In this document: one piece after another, positions 5,347 to 12,872 of the stretch
Layout of the letters: each line of letters opens with the position of its first letter
Numbering within the stretch: position 1 is the stretch's first letter
Source of the DNA: CALVNN01 sp964393975
Lineage (GTDB): Bacteria; Bacillota; Clostridia; Christensenellales; UBA1242
NCBI GenBank assembly: GCA_964393975.1
Contig: CAYMVO010000016.1
Coordinates: 1 to 21,013 of the forward strand
Direction of reading: 5' to 3'
Length of the DNA: 21,013 nucleotides
Program-made: the position numbers and the translations under genes
The notes under the pieces: generated by a model
What the model was told of the DNA's origin: nothing
Databases searched by the model: none
Seen by the model: only the letters and a program-made list of their open reading frames with translations

Positions 5347-5510
5347 AGCCTTACGCAAAAAGCACCAACGCTAGCGTTAGTGATCTGATTAAATATATTG
5401 GCAAATAAATTTATTAAAGGTTTGCTTACGACACGAGTGAAAATACTCTCTAGCGCACTGCTAGATAAATTATTTTTATTTAAGTTAAAAGCGCCCACCT
5501 TTTTTAACAT
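5331..5510 (-). CDS. Doubtful 59-codon ORF between murB and the small membrane gene
   Basis: The ORF begins MLKKVGAFNLNKNNLSSSAL and ends in the terminator hairpin. AGGAG directly abuts the ATG with no spacing, which is poor for initiation. The ORF contains the hairpin at 5363-5382 that resembles part of a candidate small RNA at 15188-15344, so this stretch may be non-coding instead. No family is recognised. Confidence 0.25.
   Translation of the reverse strand: MLKKVGAFNLNKNNLSSSALESIFTRVVSKPLINLFANIFNQITNASVGAFCVRLKSIW
5363..5382 (-). repeat. Hairpin CACTAACG-CTAG-CGTTGGTG, related to the 15.3 kb element
   Basis: On the minus strand eight pairs (one G-U) close a CTAG loop, followed by CTTTTTG, so it could also act as a weak terminator. 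The preceding ATATTTAAT and ATCACTAAC words match the minus strand at 15294-15315, where CACTAAC and GTTAGGTG also form a stem. Confidence 0.5.
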
Positions 5511-5533
5511 CTCCTATTTACCCTATGTAGACA

Positions 5534-5566
5534 CTTTGCTATACGGTAACCCTTTATAGCACAAAG
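5534..5566. repeat. Long imperfect palindrome downstream of murB
   Basis: CTTTG-CTATA (5534-5543) and TATAG-CA-CAAAG (5556-5566) flank a GGTAACC core. It could be a protein-binding site or an RNA hairpin; nothing in the sequence decides between them. It is roughly 40 bases past the murB stop. Confidence 0.5.
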
Positions 5567-5603
5567 AATCGTAATATGCCATAGTAGTCACATCATAAAA
5601 TAA

Positions 5604-6488
5604 TCAAATAATTTTCACTTCAGGTTCTAGTAGTGTGCCAAATTTTTTATAGACTTTACGCTTAACTTTCCTCATCAGTCTTAACACATCTTTACTCGTC
5701 GCATTCCCTTTATTTATTATTACATTTGCATGCTCAGTAGAAATTACGGCGCCACCGCTAGAAACCCCTTTAAGCCCTGCCTGCTCTATATACCACCCCG
5801 CTGGCTTATCTGAGTTTTTAAAGATACTACCTGCACTAAAACCCTTAGCAGATTTTGCACGCCTAATATCAAAAAATTTTTCCATTTGTGATTTTATTTT
5901 TATTTTATCACCAAAAGGTAAAAATAATGCAACTCTAATAATAACCGCATCTCCTAGCGCGCTTTTTCTATACCCAAAACCACAATCTTTTTTATCTATT
6001 TTTTTGACCTTAAAATCTTTGTAAATTACCACATTTTTTACAATATCCGCCATACACCCACCATTTGCGCCCGCATTCATAAGAATAGCTCCGCCGACAC
6101 TCCCAGGGATACCCGTCGCCCACTCCATTCCGCTAGCACCTAACAACGCGCACCGCTTGAGCAATGCAGATAATGATACACCTGCAAACACGGATACCAT
6201 AAAGCCATCTTCCTTTTTGTAAAATCTTATATCATCCCCACACAAATGTACCACAATAGGCTTTATAATCTTAGATCTAAAAATAACGTTACTACCTTTG
6301 CCTAGCATAATAAATTTATGCCTTATGCTTTGTAAAAATTTACATATTTCTATTAATTGCCTATCATTAGTAACTGTCAAAAAAGTTTTAGCCGTTGTCT
6401 CTAAATGCATTGTATTATAATTTATTAAATTTTTATCATATAAAACATTTTCTCTAGGTAAAATATCACAATAGTTCACTTCTCTCAT
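5604..6488 (-). CDS. murB: UDP-N-acetylenolpyruvoylglucosamine reductase
   Basis: MurB is an FAD flavoenzyme that reduces UDP-GlcNAc-enolpyruvate to UDP-MurNAc with NADPH in cytoplasmic peptidoglycan synthesis. The 294-residue protein shows the FAD-binding motifs LGKGSNVIF (62-70) and the ATGIPGSVGGAILMNAGANG block at 124-143. The catalytic-region motifs are GYRKSAL (172-178, Arg174), AGSIFKN (219-225, Ser221 as proton donor) and LEPEVKI (287-293). Length fits the shorter type of MurB. The ATG has AAGG only one base upstream; a GTG three codons later is better spaced and is an alternative start. A strong terminator lies only about 25 bases upstream, leaving little room for a separate promoter, so expression probably depends on readthrough from the RadC gene. 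Confidence 0.95.
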   Translation of the reverse strand: MREVNYCDILPRENVLYDKNLINYNTMHLETTAKTFLTVTNDRQLIEICKFLQSIRHKFIMLGKGSNVIFRSKIIKPIVVHLCGDDIRFYKKEDGFMVSVFAGVSLSALLKRCALLGASGMEWATGIPGSVGGAILMNAGANGGCMADIVKNVVIYKDFKVKKIDKKDCGFGYRKSALGDAVIIRVALFLPFGDKIKIKSQMEKFFDIRRAKSAKGFSAGSIFKNSDKPAGWYIEQAGLKGVSSGGAVISTEHANVIINKGNATSKDVLRLMRKVKRKVYKKFGTLLEPEVKII

Positions 6489-6512
6489 ACCTTAAGATAT
6501 GTTTATTTTTAC

Positions 6513-6551
6513 AAAAAAGTGAAAAATCACCTTATTAAAAGGTGACTTTTC
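6513..6551 (-). terminator. Strong hairpin terminator between radC and murB
   Basis: On the minus strand GAAAAGTCACCTT (6551-6539) pairs with AAGGTGATTTTTC (6533-6521) around a 5-base loop, with one mismatch, followed by AC and six Ts (6518-6513). It separates the RadC-family gene from murB in the same direction. Confidence 0.85.
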
Positions 6552-6557
6552 ATAAAA

Positions 6558-7250
6558 CTAAAACTCTGGGGTTAAGCATTCTGGGCAATAATCACGAAAA
6601 CTATAATAGTTATCGCTAGTCATTATTACATGCTCAATTACAGCAATTCCCACCATCAACAAATGTCTCACTAACGCTATTGTAGATTGTTTATCAGCGT
6701 TAGACGGAATAGCACAACCACTCAAATGGTTATGCACTAAGATAAGTCTCTTTGCTCTATGTTTTATAGCTTTACGAGCTATCTCTTTGCAATCAATTCC
6801 CACACTATCAAGATCACCATGAGCAACGTTTTCTAGTGCTATAAATTTATCCCTATCATCTAGAAAAACGATATACAACTCTTCACTGACACTTGAAGCA
6901 TACACCCTCGCAAAATAATCTACACACGTATCCGTATTCCAATCACTTGAGCGAATTTGCTTGGCGCTACTTAGATTGTATCTATTAATTATTGACGGTA
7001 GTAACGATAAAAAACTAGCAGTCGCCTTCCCTACACCATCCACTTCAAGTAAATACTCCTCTTCAGCATTAAGAACCGCCGATAATGAGCCGAATTTATC
7101 TATTAACCTATGTGCCACAGGATTCATATTTGATCTCACCACAGTATAATTTAACAACAACTCTAAAACCTCGTGGTCAGATAATACATCCATATTAAGT
7201 TTTGCTTTATCCCTTAATCTTTGCTTATGCCCATCATGTATATTACTCAT
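6558..7250 (-). CDS. radC: RadC / JAB-domain family protein
   Basis: The 230-residue protein has the two-part RadC architecture. A helix-hairpin-helix region covers about residues 20-90 (LLEVDGVGKATASFL), followed by a JAB/MPN-type metalloprotease-like domain. The zinc motif HNHLSG at 173-178 and Asp186 (IPSNAD) are present, with Glu123/Glu124 before YIVFLD. The usual HNHPSG has Leu instead of Pro, which should not affect metal binding. The biological role of this family is not settled; the old link to DNA repair has been withdrawn for E. coli. The start has AGGA overlapping the stop of the metalloprotease gene 12 bases upstream, so the two are probably cotranscribed. Confidence 0.9.
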   Translation of the reverse strand: MSNIHDGHKQRLRDKAKLNMDVLSDHEVLELLLNYTVVRSNMNPVAHRLIDKFGSLSAVLNAEEEYLLEVDGVGKATASFLSLLPSIINRYNLSSAKQIRSSDWNTDTCVDYFARVYASSVSEELYIVFLDDRDKFIALENVAHGDLDSVGIDCKEIARKAIKHRAKRLILVHNHLSGCAIPSNADKQSTIALVRHLLMVGIAVIEHVIMTSDNYYSFRDYCPECLTPEF

Positions 7251-7262
7251 TTTTGTAAATTC

Positions 7263-10200
7263 CTATCTATATGTTTTATTTTCATACTCTTGATACCTAT
7301 CTTTTCTCTTTCTCTTAAATGCGAAAATAATTACTAATGTAACTATTGTAAGCACTACTACACCGATACTCACACCAATCACCATCTTCACTACATTATC
7401 ATCTAAAAGTACAAAGAAGGTTCTTTCATAAGGCGTTTGATTTTCCTCAGAAGGATCACCTGTTTTATTATTTATACGCAAGGTAACAGTATGTTCACCT
7501 GCTGTCTCAGCTTGATATTTAAACGCACTCTTCACTACATATTCATTATCTGATTCTGCTGGTAGCGAACTACCTACATACTCCCCATCAACAAACCAAT
7601 AGAATACTGGGTTTGGGTTTACATCTTCCCCTTCAGCGATAATCAATTGAACATTAAACTCCAACTCGCCAGTCTTAAACTTCGCTTCAGGTTTATCAAA
7701 CATAACTACTGTGTATGGTCTATAAATAACTTTAATCACCCTTTGCACCGATTCGGCGACATTTCGACTACTATCTACTGCGGTAAATACAACCGTATAA
7801 CTATCAGGGGTATCCACATCAACATAGCTCACTGACTCGCCTTTTGAGTTAAACACTTCGGTACTGATTTGGACATTAGTATCATAGTTGTCCGAAACAG
7901 TAACCTCTACATCCACACCATAACGGCTATTTAATCCTGTAGGCTCGCCTTTATGGATGATTATAAAATTATCACCCGTAAACGCAATAACTGGTGCCTC
8001 TCTATCTTTTACACTTATAATTTTATTAAACTGCCCCGCTTGCGTGGTATCATTCTTCAAATACACATTAGTCGTTTGTTTGAAATTATCCAATCTAGAA
8101 AGAGTAAAATTAGGCGTTTGAGTCAATATATTATATTCTTCTTTAGGTATTCCATCAAATATCAAACTCGTATCATTAATTATAACATCACGTTTATCCG
8201 CACTATCCGTCGCACTATAATCAACATCCACTTCGTTAGTAGCCAAATACACCTTTCCGTGCCTTATCTTACCTGTAAAGTTTACACGAGACACACTGAC
8301 AGAACTCACACTAAAGTTCGCAGAAAATTTCACCTCATATTCGCCCGCTTCTTCGAAATAATAATACTGATTGTAAATATAGTCTGTGCTACCTACACTA
8401 GCTTCTTTATGAATAGCTGAGGAAACAAGTTTTGCATTATTAATATTTTCACCATAGTAGTAGAAACCTGCTTGGATACGTTCAGGGCCATAAGTAACCA
8501 TATCTTGTGATTCCTCTAACCCCTGCAAACCAACTAAAATTGATTTCATAAAGTAATTACCAGTGTGATTGTATAAAGTCTCATCCAATAAAAATCTATT
8601 AACAGATTTACTTAAATCTAACTTGTTAAGTATTAAATTAATATAAATTGTACTATTTTTACCTTCTGCTATAATACTCTCATCTTGCACTACTTTAAAA
8701 TCTATTAAAGGACTAGCATCAGCAATTTGGTTATAACTCAAATCTATAACAATCAAATTTTCAAACATATCGCTAGGAATCTTCTTTATAGGTATAACAC
8801 TCTTTATTTTATTATTATTGAGTCGTATCGCGGTTACTTTAGGTAACGCAAACTCATTTATTCCATTTATGTACTCGATGCCTAAGTTTTGCAAATCTAA
8901 AGAAGTCAAGCTATAGGTATCGTATTTATTAATATATTCATCACCATTAACATCTACTTTTGGTGTAATACCAGTGAGCTTTAATAAAGCCTTCCAAAGA
9001 TTTTCATCTATCACACCGCTAGCATCATCATTCTTTTCGCTGTTAGGATAATATTTCACTTGAGTATTATCAATAACTTCTATGAGTCTATAAATACTAG
9101 TAGTGTCACTAACTACTCCAGTCTTAACATTGTAAGTGCTTACTACATAGCGTATTTGATATCTACCTACTGTACCATTTTGGAATTTGTTACCACTAAT
9201 ATTTTCTAAATACGTCACTTCTACACTTTTCTTATCCTCACCAAGTGTCAGACCACTTACAGTACTAAATTTTATATCATCACCACTCGGTAATTCTATA
9301 ACCTCAGTAGAAAGCACGGCATTTGGATTTTCACTTTTTAAAAGTAAACCACCTTCTTCTGGCGTCAAATCTTTCAATGATAATTCTACAGCATAATAAA
9401 CTTTTTTACACGATAACAAACTATCAGCTTTAAAAAGGTTTTTATTTCTTTTCACACCAACAGAAAACGTACCACTCTTTATAGTTTGTTGTCCATTTTC
9501 CCATTTTACTTCGCTAGAATTAACCAATACTACGTAATAACTAGTCTCTTTAGCGGAAGAATCAATATATGTATTTGCTTGAGTTTGGTAGTAAGTAAAG
9601 CCTGACTTTTGAGAATCCGCATCACTTTTGTACCATGTATACACATCACCATCCGATAATCCTTGTACAAGCACAATAAATATCTGATTTGGAGAAAGCA
9701 TAGACATAGTTTTGCTATTTGAAATTATCCAACTATTTTCATTGCTTGTCATCTTCAACATATTGAACATAACATTTACACAAGTTAAATTTTGTTCTCT
9801 ACTATTCGCTATCAAAGTATAAGGTTCTGTCAAAGATTTTAGAGGACTTACATCCGTGATAACATTATATGACAAATCTAATTTATTTAGACCAGTCATA
9901 GACTCAATCCCAGCTATACTAGAAATGTTATTATTAAAAGCAAACAATTCTTTCAAATGAACTAAATTAAATAAAGGACTTATGTCAGTAATTTTATTAT
10001 TATCGACTACTATTTTTTCGACCTTACCCAAATTTAATAGTTCTATACCTTTTAACGACTCTATTTGTTTACTGCTTAAATCAATTTGAGTTATACATTC
10101 AACACCCGTATTGTATACATCATAAAAATAAAAATCTTGCGCATAAAGTTTATTCTCATCACCATCGCCTAAATCACCATCACCTTTACCAACCATTTTT

Positions 10201-12677
10201 AAAAGTGCTTTGTATAAATTCACATCTGGCATATCGTTTGCTTTGCCGTCTTTATCATATCCATAAGTGATATAGTCATTCCCAAAGACTTTTACCTTCT
10301 TTACAAGCACAATTTTATCCGTGCTATCATCACTAGTGATAGTAAAGGTCACATAATACATACCAGCTTTTGCAGTATCCACTTTATCTACAGTAGTTTT
10401 ATCATCACCATATAAAATAGCAATTTCAAGATCCAAGTTTAACGTGTATCCATTCAAACTAGATGCAGTATCTGTCGTATAGGTTTTGCCTTGCATAACC
10501 TCAACATACGCTGTTTTAAGAGTCACATTTATTACATTGAAATTAATAGCCTTAACAAACTCAGCTTCTTTATTAAAGATACTATCTTTTGGTATGGTCA
10601 GTATTGCTTTGTATGAACCAGTGTCCAACAAGACCAACCCGCTATCAAGCGTATTAGTTATATCACTATTATCTTTTGTTAATTTAAATGATACACTAGA
10701 ATCAAAATTGTTATTGGTATACCAAACATATTTTTCACCCAAATATGTAGTTGAACCTATATTTTGTATACCTATTATGTATCTAGAATCACCTTTTTCA
10801 GCTAATAATCTTATAGTATTGTTTGCATTAATGGTATAGTCAAATTGATTAAACACAAGCAACGCTTTCTCTAATAAAGTAAATTCGGTTAACGATGAAA
10901 AATCTTGAATATTGTTACAAGCAAGATTTAAATATTTTACACTGCTTGAGACAAATCCCACTTCAGTCAACCCACAGTCCATCATAACTAAAGTCTCTAA
11001 TGAACTTAATTGACTCAATAACTCCAAACCATTTGTTATAGTATTTTTAGATAGATTTAAATAAGTAAGTGATGACAAGTTTACCGTATCTAAGCCAGTT
11101 AAATCTGTAATATTTTGCCCACTAAGGTCTAGACTAGTTAGACCTTTAAAATCGTTATAGTATACAGTCTCAGTTTTAGATTTACCGATTGCTTTTAAGA
11201 GCTTTTCATATAATGTTTGATCGCTAAATTTAGATTTATCGACCTCAGGATTGACTAGCAATGAAGGTGCCTCAATAGTAAATGACATCGTCCCGTCTGT
11301 GTTAAACTCAATATCTGTCACGACAATACCACTATTCACATAAGAAACGGTTTGATCTTTCATTTCTAATGATGAATCATATACTTGATAAGTTATATAG
11401 TTGCCACTTGTAACTGTAGAATATACGTTTGTCGCAATACCAAAGGTTGTATTATTTGTACCGCCATAAATTGCTGGAGTTGTTTGCCCGACTGGTCTCA
11501 TTATATGCATACTTGCAGAAGTTGTAGAGTAATTATTGCTTGGTAGATAATATTGATTCACTACTAAATTAGTGTCTATACGATAAATTAAAAGCCCTGC
11601 GTTTGGAAGAGTGCTCTCAAAAAGTCCGTCTTTCTTTCTATATTCAAAACAAATATATTGTCCCTTATACTTGGGATCTTCTACATAATAGCAAATCGTC
11701 GGGTTTGTCAAAGTTCCACCATTTAACACACTTTCCTCATCATAATTTACAGGTTTTAAAGTATATGTCCCGTTTGTAGATAACTTTACAAATTGACCGT
11801 CTTCCAACCACCCCGCGACCTTTCTGCTATAGGAGTTCATATATTGCAAAGCATTTTCCGACATTAAATCCCACTTACCAACATTACAAGCGCCACCATC
11901 TTTTGTCTCGTACAAATCAGCGAAACCTAACTGATGCCCCATCTCATGAGCATAACATGAGCATGTACCCAAAGCACCGCCGTAATCAATCATATCACTT
12001 GTAAAAAGCATATAACCGCTAACAGTTTTACCATTTATAGTTGGTCTGCAAAGATTGTTTGTTCCCCAGTGGTGAGGCCATAATAGCATATTGTTATCAC
12101 TTTTTACATCAACTTTATTATCTCCTTCATTGATAACAAGCATAGTAATACTATCAATTATACCATCGTTGTTGGCATCCAACTCGCTTGCAGAAGGGAC
12201 ATTGTTTGGATACAAATCTAGTTCATCCAAGGCATCTTTTATTAGATTAGCCTCTAAACTATTAGGTGTAGTAGAATACATATCATCTTTAGATATGTTT
12301 TTTGCCTCGTGAATAAAATAGTCAGTCACACCATTTTTAGTGACAGTCGCAATAGTGCTATTTATGTCCAATTTACCATTAGATAATGCCTTATAGTAAT
12401 TACGCAAACTATTATTATTTGTATTAACTAAGGTCTCTACCTTTTGCACTACTTGGTTGACATAATTCTTTTGAGCTGTTTCACCATTCAACACAACAAG
12501 CACGATAAGGTTTTCAATCTTTGTCACACCTTGCAATGCAGGTGCTTTGGAAATCTCCTCAATAGAATCTGTCATCGTCTCAACAGCATAAACATTAGAA
12601 ATGTTTACAAGAGCAAAGGATGCAACGCCTACGCATAAACAACATAATGTCAACATAAAAAACTTAATCTTATTCAT
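7263..12677 (-). CDS. Secreted M6-type metalloprotease with three LRR modules and membrane anchor
   Basis: This 1804-residue surface protein begins with a Sec signal peptide (residues 1-31, ending VYA). Residues about 50-450 form a zinc metalloprotease of the immune inhibitor A (M6) type: HEMGHQLGFADLY at 244-256 supplies His244, Glu245, His248 and the third ligand Asp254, and WDLMS gives the Met-turn. Three internalin-like leucine-rich-repeat modules follow, each opened by a similar cap (L-Y/W-x-x-LLK): about 486-620, 816-950 and 1223-1330. Ig-like or cadherin-like domains lie between and after them, including a DUF5011-like one with YTVVFTAVDSSRNVAES. The C-terminus is a transmembrane helix (about 1765-1787) and a basic tail, with no LPXTG motif. 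It is probably a cell-surface protease or adhesin; the target is unknown. GAGG precedes the ATG. Confidence 0.88.
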   Translation of the reverse strand: MNKIKFFMLTLCCLCVGVASFALVNISNVYAVETMTDSIEEISKAPALQGVTKIENLIVLVVLNGETAQKNYVNQVVQKVETLVNTNNNSLRNYYKALSNGKLDINSTIATVTKNGVTDYFIHEAKNISKDDMYSTTPNSLEANLIKDALDELDLYPNNVPSASELDANNDGIIDSITMLVINEGDNKVDVKSDNNMLLWPHHWGTNNLCRPTINGKTVSGYMLFTSDMIDYGGALGTCSCYAHEMGHQLGFADLYETKDGGACNVGKWDLMSENALQYMNSYSRKVAGWLEDGQFVKLSTNGTYTLKPVNYDEESVLNGGTLTNPTICYYVEDPKYKGQYICFEYRKKDGLFESTLPNAGLLIYRIDTNLVVNQYYLPSNNYSTTSASMHIMRPVGQTTPAIYGGTNNTTFGIATNVYSTVTSGNYITYQVYDSSLEMKDQTVSYVNSGIVVTDIEFNTDGTMSFTIEAPSLLVNPEVDKSKFSDQTLYEKLLKAIGKSKTETVYYNDFKGLTSLDLSGQNITDLTGLDTVNLSSLTYLNLSKNTITNGLELLSQLSSLETLVMMDCGLTEVGFVSSSVKYLNLACNNIQDFSSLTEFTLLEKALLVFNQFDYTINANNTIRLLAEKGDSRYIIGIQNIGSTTYLGEKYVWYTNNNFDSSVSFKLTKDNSDITNTLDSGLVLLDTGSYKAILTIPKDSIFNKEAEFVKAINFNVINVTLKTAYVEVMQGKTYTTDTASSLNGYTLNLDLEIAILYGDDKTTVDKVDTAKAGMYYVTFTITSDDSTDKIVLVKKVKVFGNDYITYGYDKDGKANDMPDVNLYKALLKMVGKGDGDLGDGDENKLYAQDFYFYDVYNTGVECITQIDLSSKQIESLKGIELLNLGKVEKIVVDNNKITDISPLFNLVHLKELFAFNNNISSIAGIESMTGLNKLDLSYNVITDVSPLKSLTEPYTLIANSREQNLTCVNVMFNMLKMTSNENSWIISNSKTMSMLSPNQIFIVLVQGLSDGDVYTWYKSDADSQKSGFTYYQTQANTYIDSSAKETSYYVVLVNSSEVKWENGQQTIKSGTFSVGVKRNKNLFKADSLLSCKKVYYAVELSLKDLTPEEGGLLLKSENPNAVLSTEVIELPSGDDIKFSTVSGLTLGEDKKSVEVTYLENISGNKFQNGTVGRYQIRYVVSTYNVKTGVVSDTTSIYRLIEVIDNTQVKYYPNSEKNDDASGVIDENLWKALLKLTGITPKVDVNGDEYINKYDTYSLTSLDLQNLGIEYINGINEFALPKVTAIRLNNNKIKSVIPIKKIPSDMFENLIVIDLSYNQIADASPLIDFKVVQDESIIAEGKNSTIYINLILNKLDLSKSVNRFLLDETLYNHTGNYFMKSILVGLQGLEESQDMVTYGPERIQAGFYYYGENINNAKLVSSAIHKEASVGSTDYIYNQYYYFEEAGEYEVKFSANFSVSSVSVSRVNFTGKIRHGKVYLATNEVDVDYSATDSADKRDVIINDTSLIFDGIPKEEYNILTQTPNFTLSRLDNFKQTTNVYLKNDTTQAGQFNKIISVKDREAPVIAFTGDNFIIIHKGEPTGLNSRYGVDVEVTVSDNYDTNVQISTEVFNSKGESVSYVDVDTPDSYTVVFTAVDSSRNVAESVQRVIKVIYRPYTVVMFDKPEAKFKTGELEFNVQLIIAEGEDVNPNPVFYWFVDGEYVGSSLPAESDNEYVVKSAFKYQAETAGEHTVTLRINNKTGDPSEENQTPYERTFFVLLDDNVVKMVIGVSIGVVVLTIVTLVIIFAFKRKRKDRYQEYENKTYR

Positions 12678-12701
12678 ATAGACCTCAACTTGTAATTAAT
12701 A

Positions 12702-12740
12702 GTTATACTCTATCCTATATTAGTATGTTAATAGTATAAC
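12702..12740. promoter_or_regulatory. Inverted repeat overlapping the protease promoter
   Basis: GTTATACT (12702-12709) and AGTATAAC (12733-12740) form a perfect 8-base inverted repeat with a 23-base gap. The right arm coincides with the -10 of the proximal protease promoter, so a regulator binding here could block transcription. Function is inferred. Confidence 0.45.
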
Positions 12741-12761
12741 ATTATTATAATAAATATTCAA
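12733..12761 (-). promoter_or_regulatory. Proximal promoter of the metalloprotease gene
   Basis: TTGAAT (12761-12756), a 17-base spacer and TATACT (12738-12733) with an upstream TG (extended -10) on the minus strand. Predicted leader is about 50 bases. Confidence 0.65.
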
Positions 12762-12775
12762 ACATTTAAAGTCAA
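12747..12775 (-). promoter_or_regulatory. Distal overlapping promoter of the metalloprotease gene
   Basis: TTGACT (12775-12770), a 17-base spacer and TATTAT (12752-12747) on the minus strand. It overlaps the proximal promoter by 15 bases, so only one can be occupied at a time. Confidence 0.55.
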
Positions 12776-12872
12776 TTTTTTATTCAAAAAAGCAAATTTT
12801 TATATTTTTTTTATTTTAAATAAATAAAACAAAGTTTTATACTAGTAACTAATTAAATCTATAGGAGTGAAA

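Noticed and set aside
5523..5582. 19-codon minus-strand ORF (MAYYDSLCYKGLPYSKVST)
   Set aside because: No ribosome binding site, and it mostly covers the long palindrome at 5534-5566.
7953..8420. 155-codon plus-strand frame opposite the metalloprotease
   Set aside because: It is antisense to a clear long gene, lacks a ribosome binding site and has no protein-like pattern. Other antisense frames inside the large genes were dropped for the same reason.
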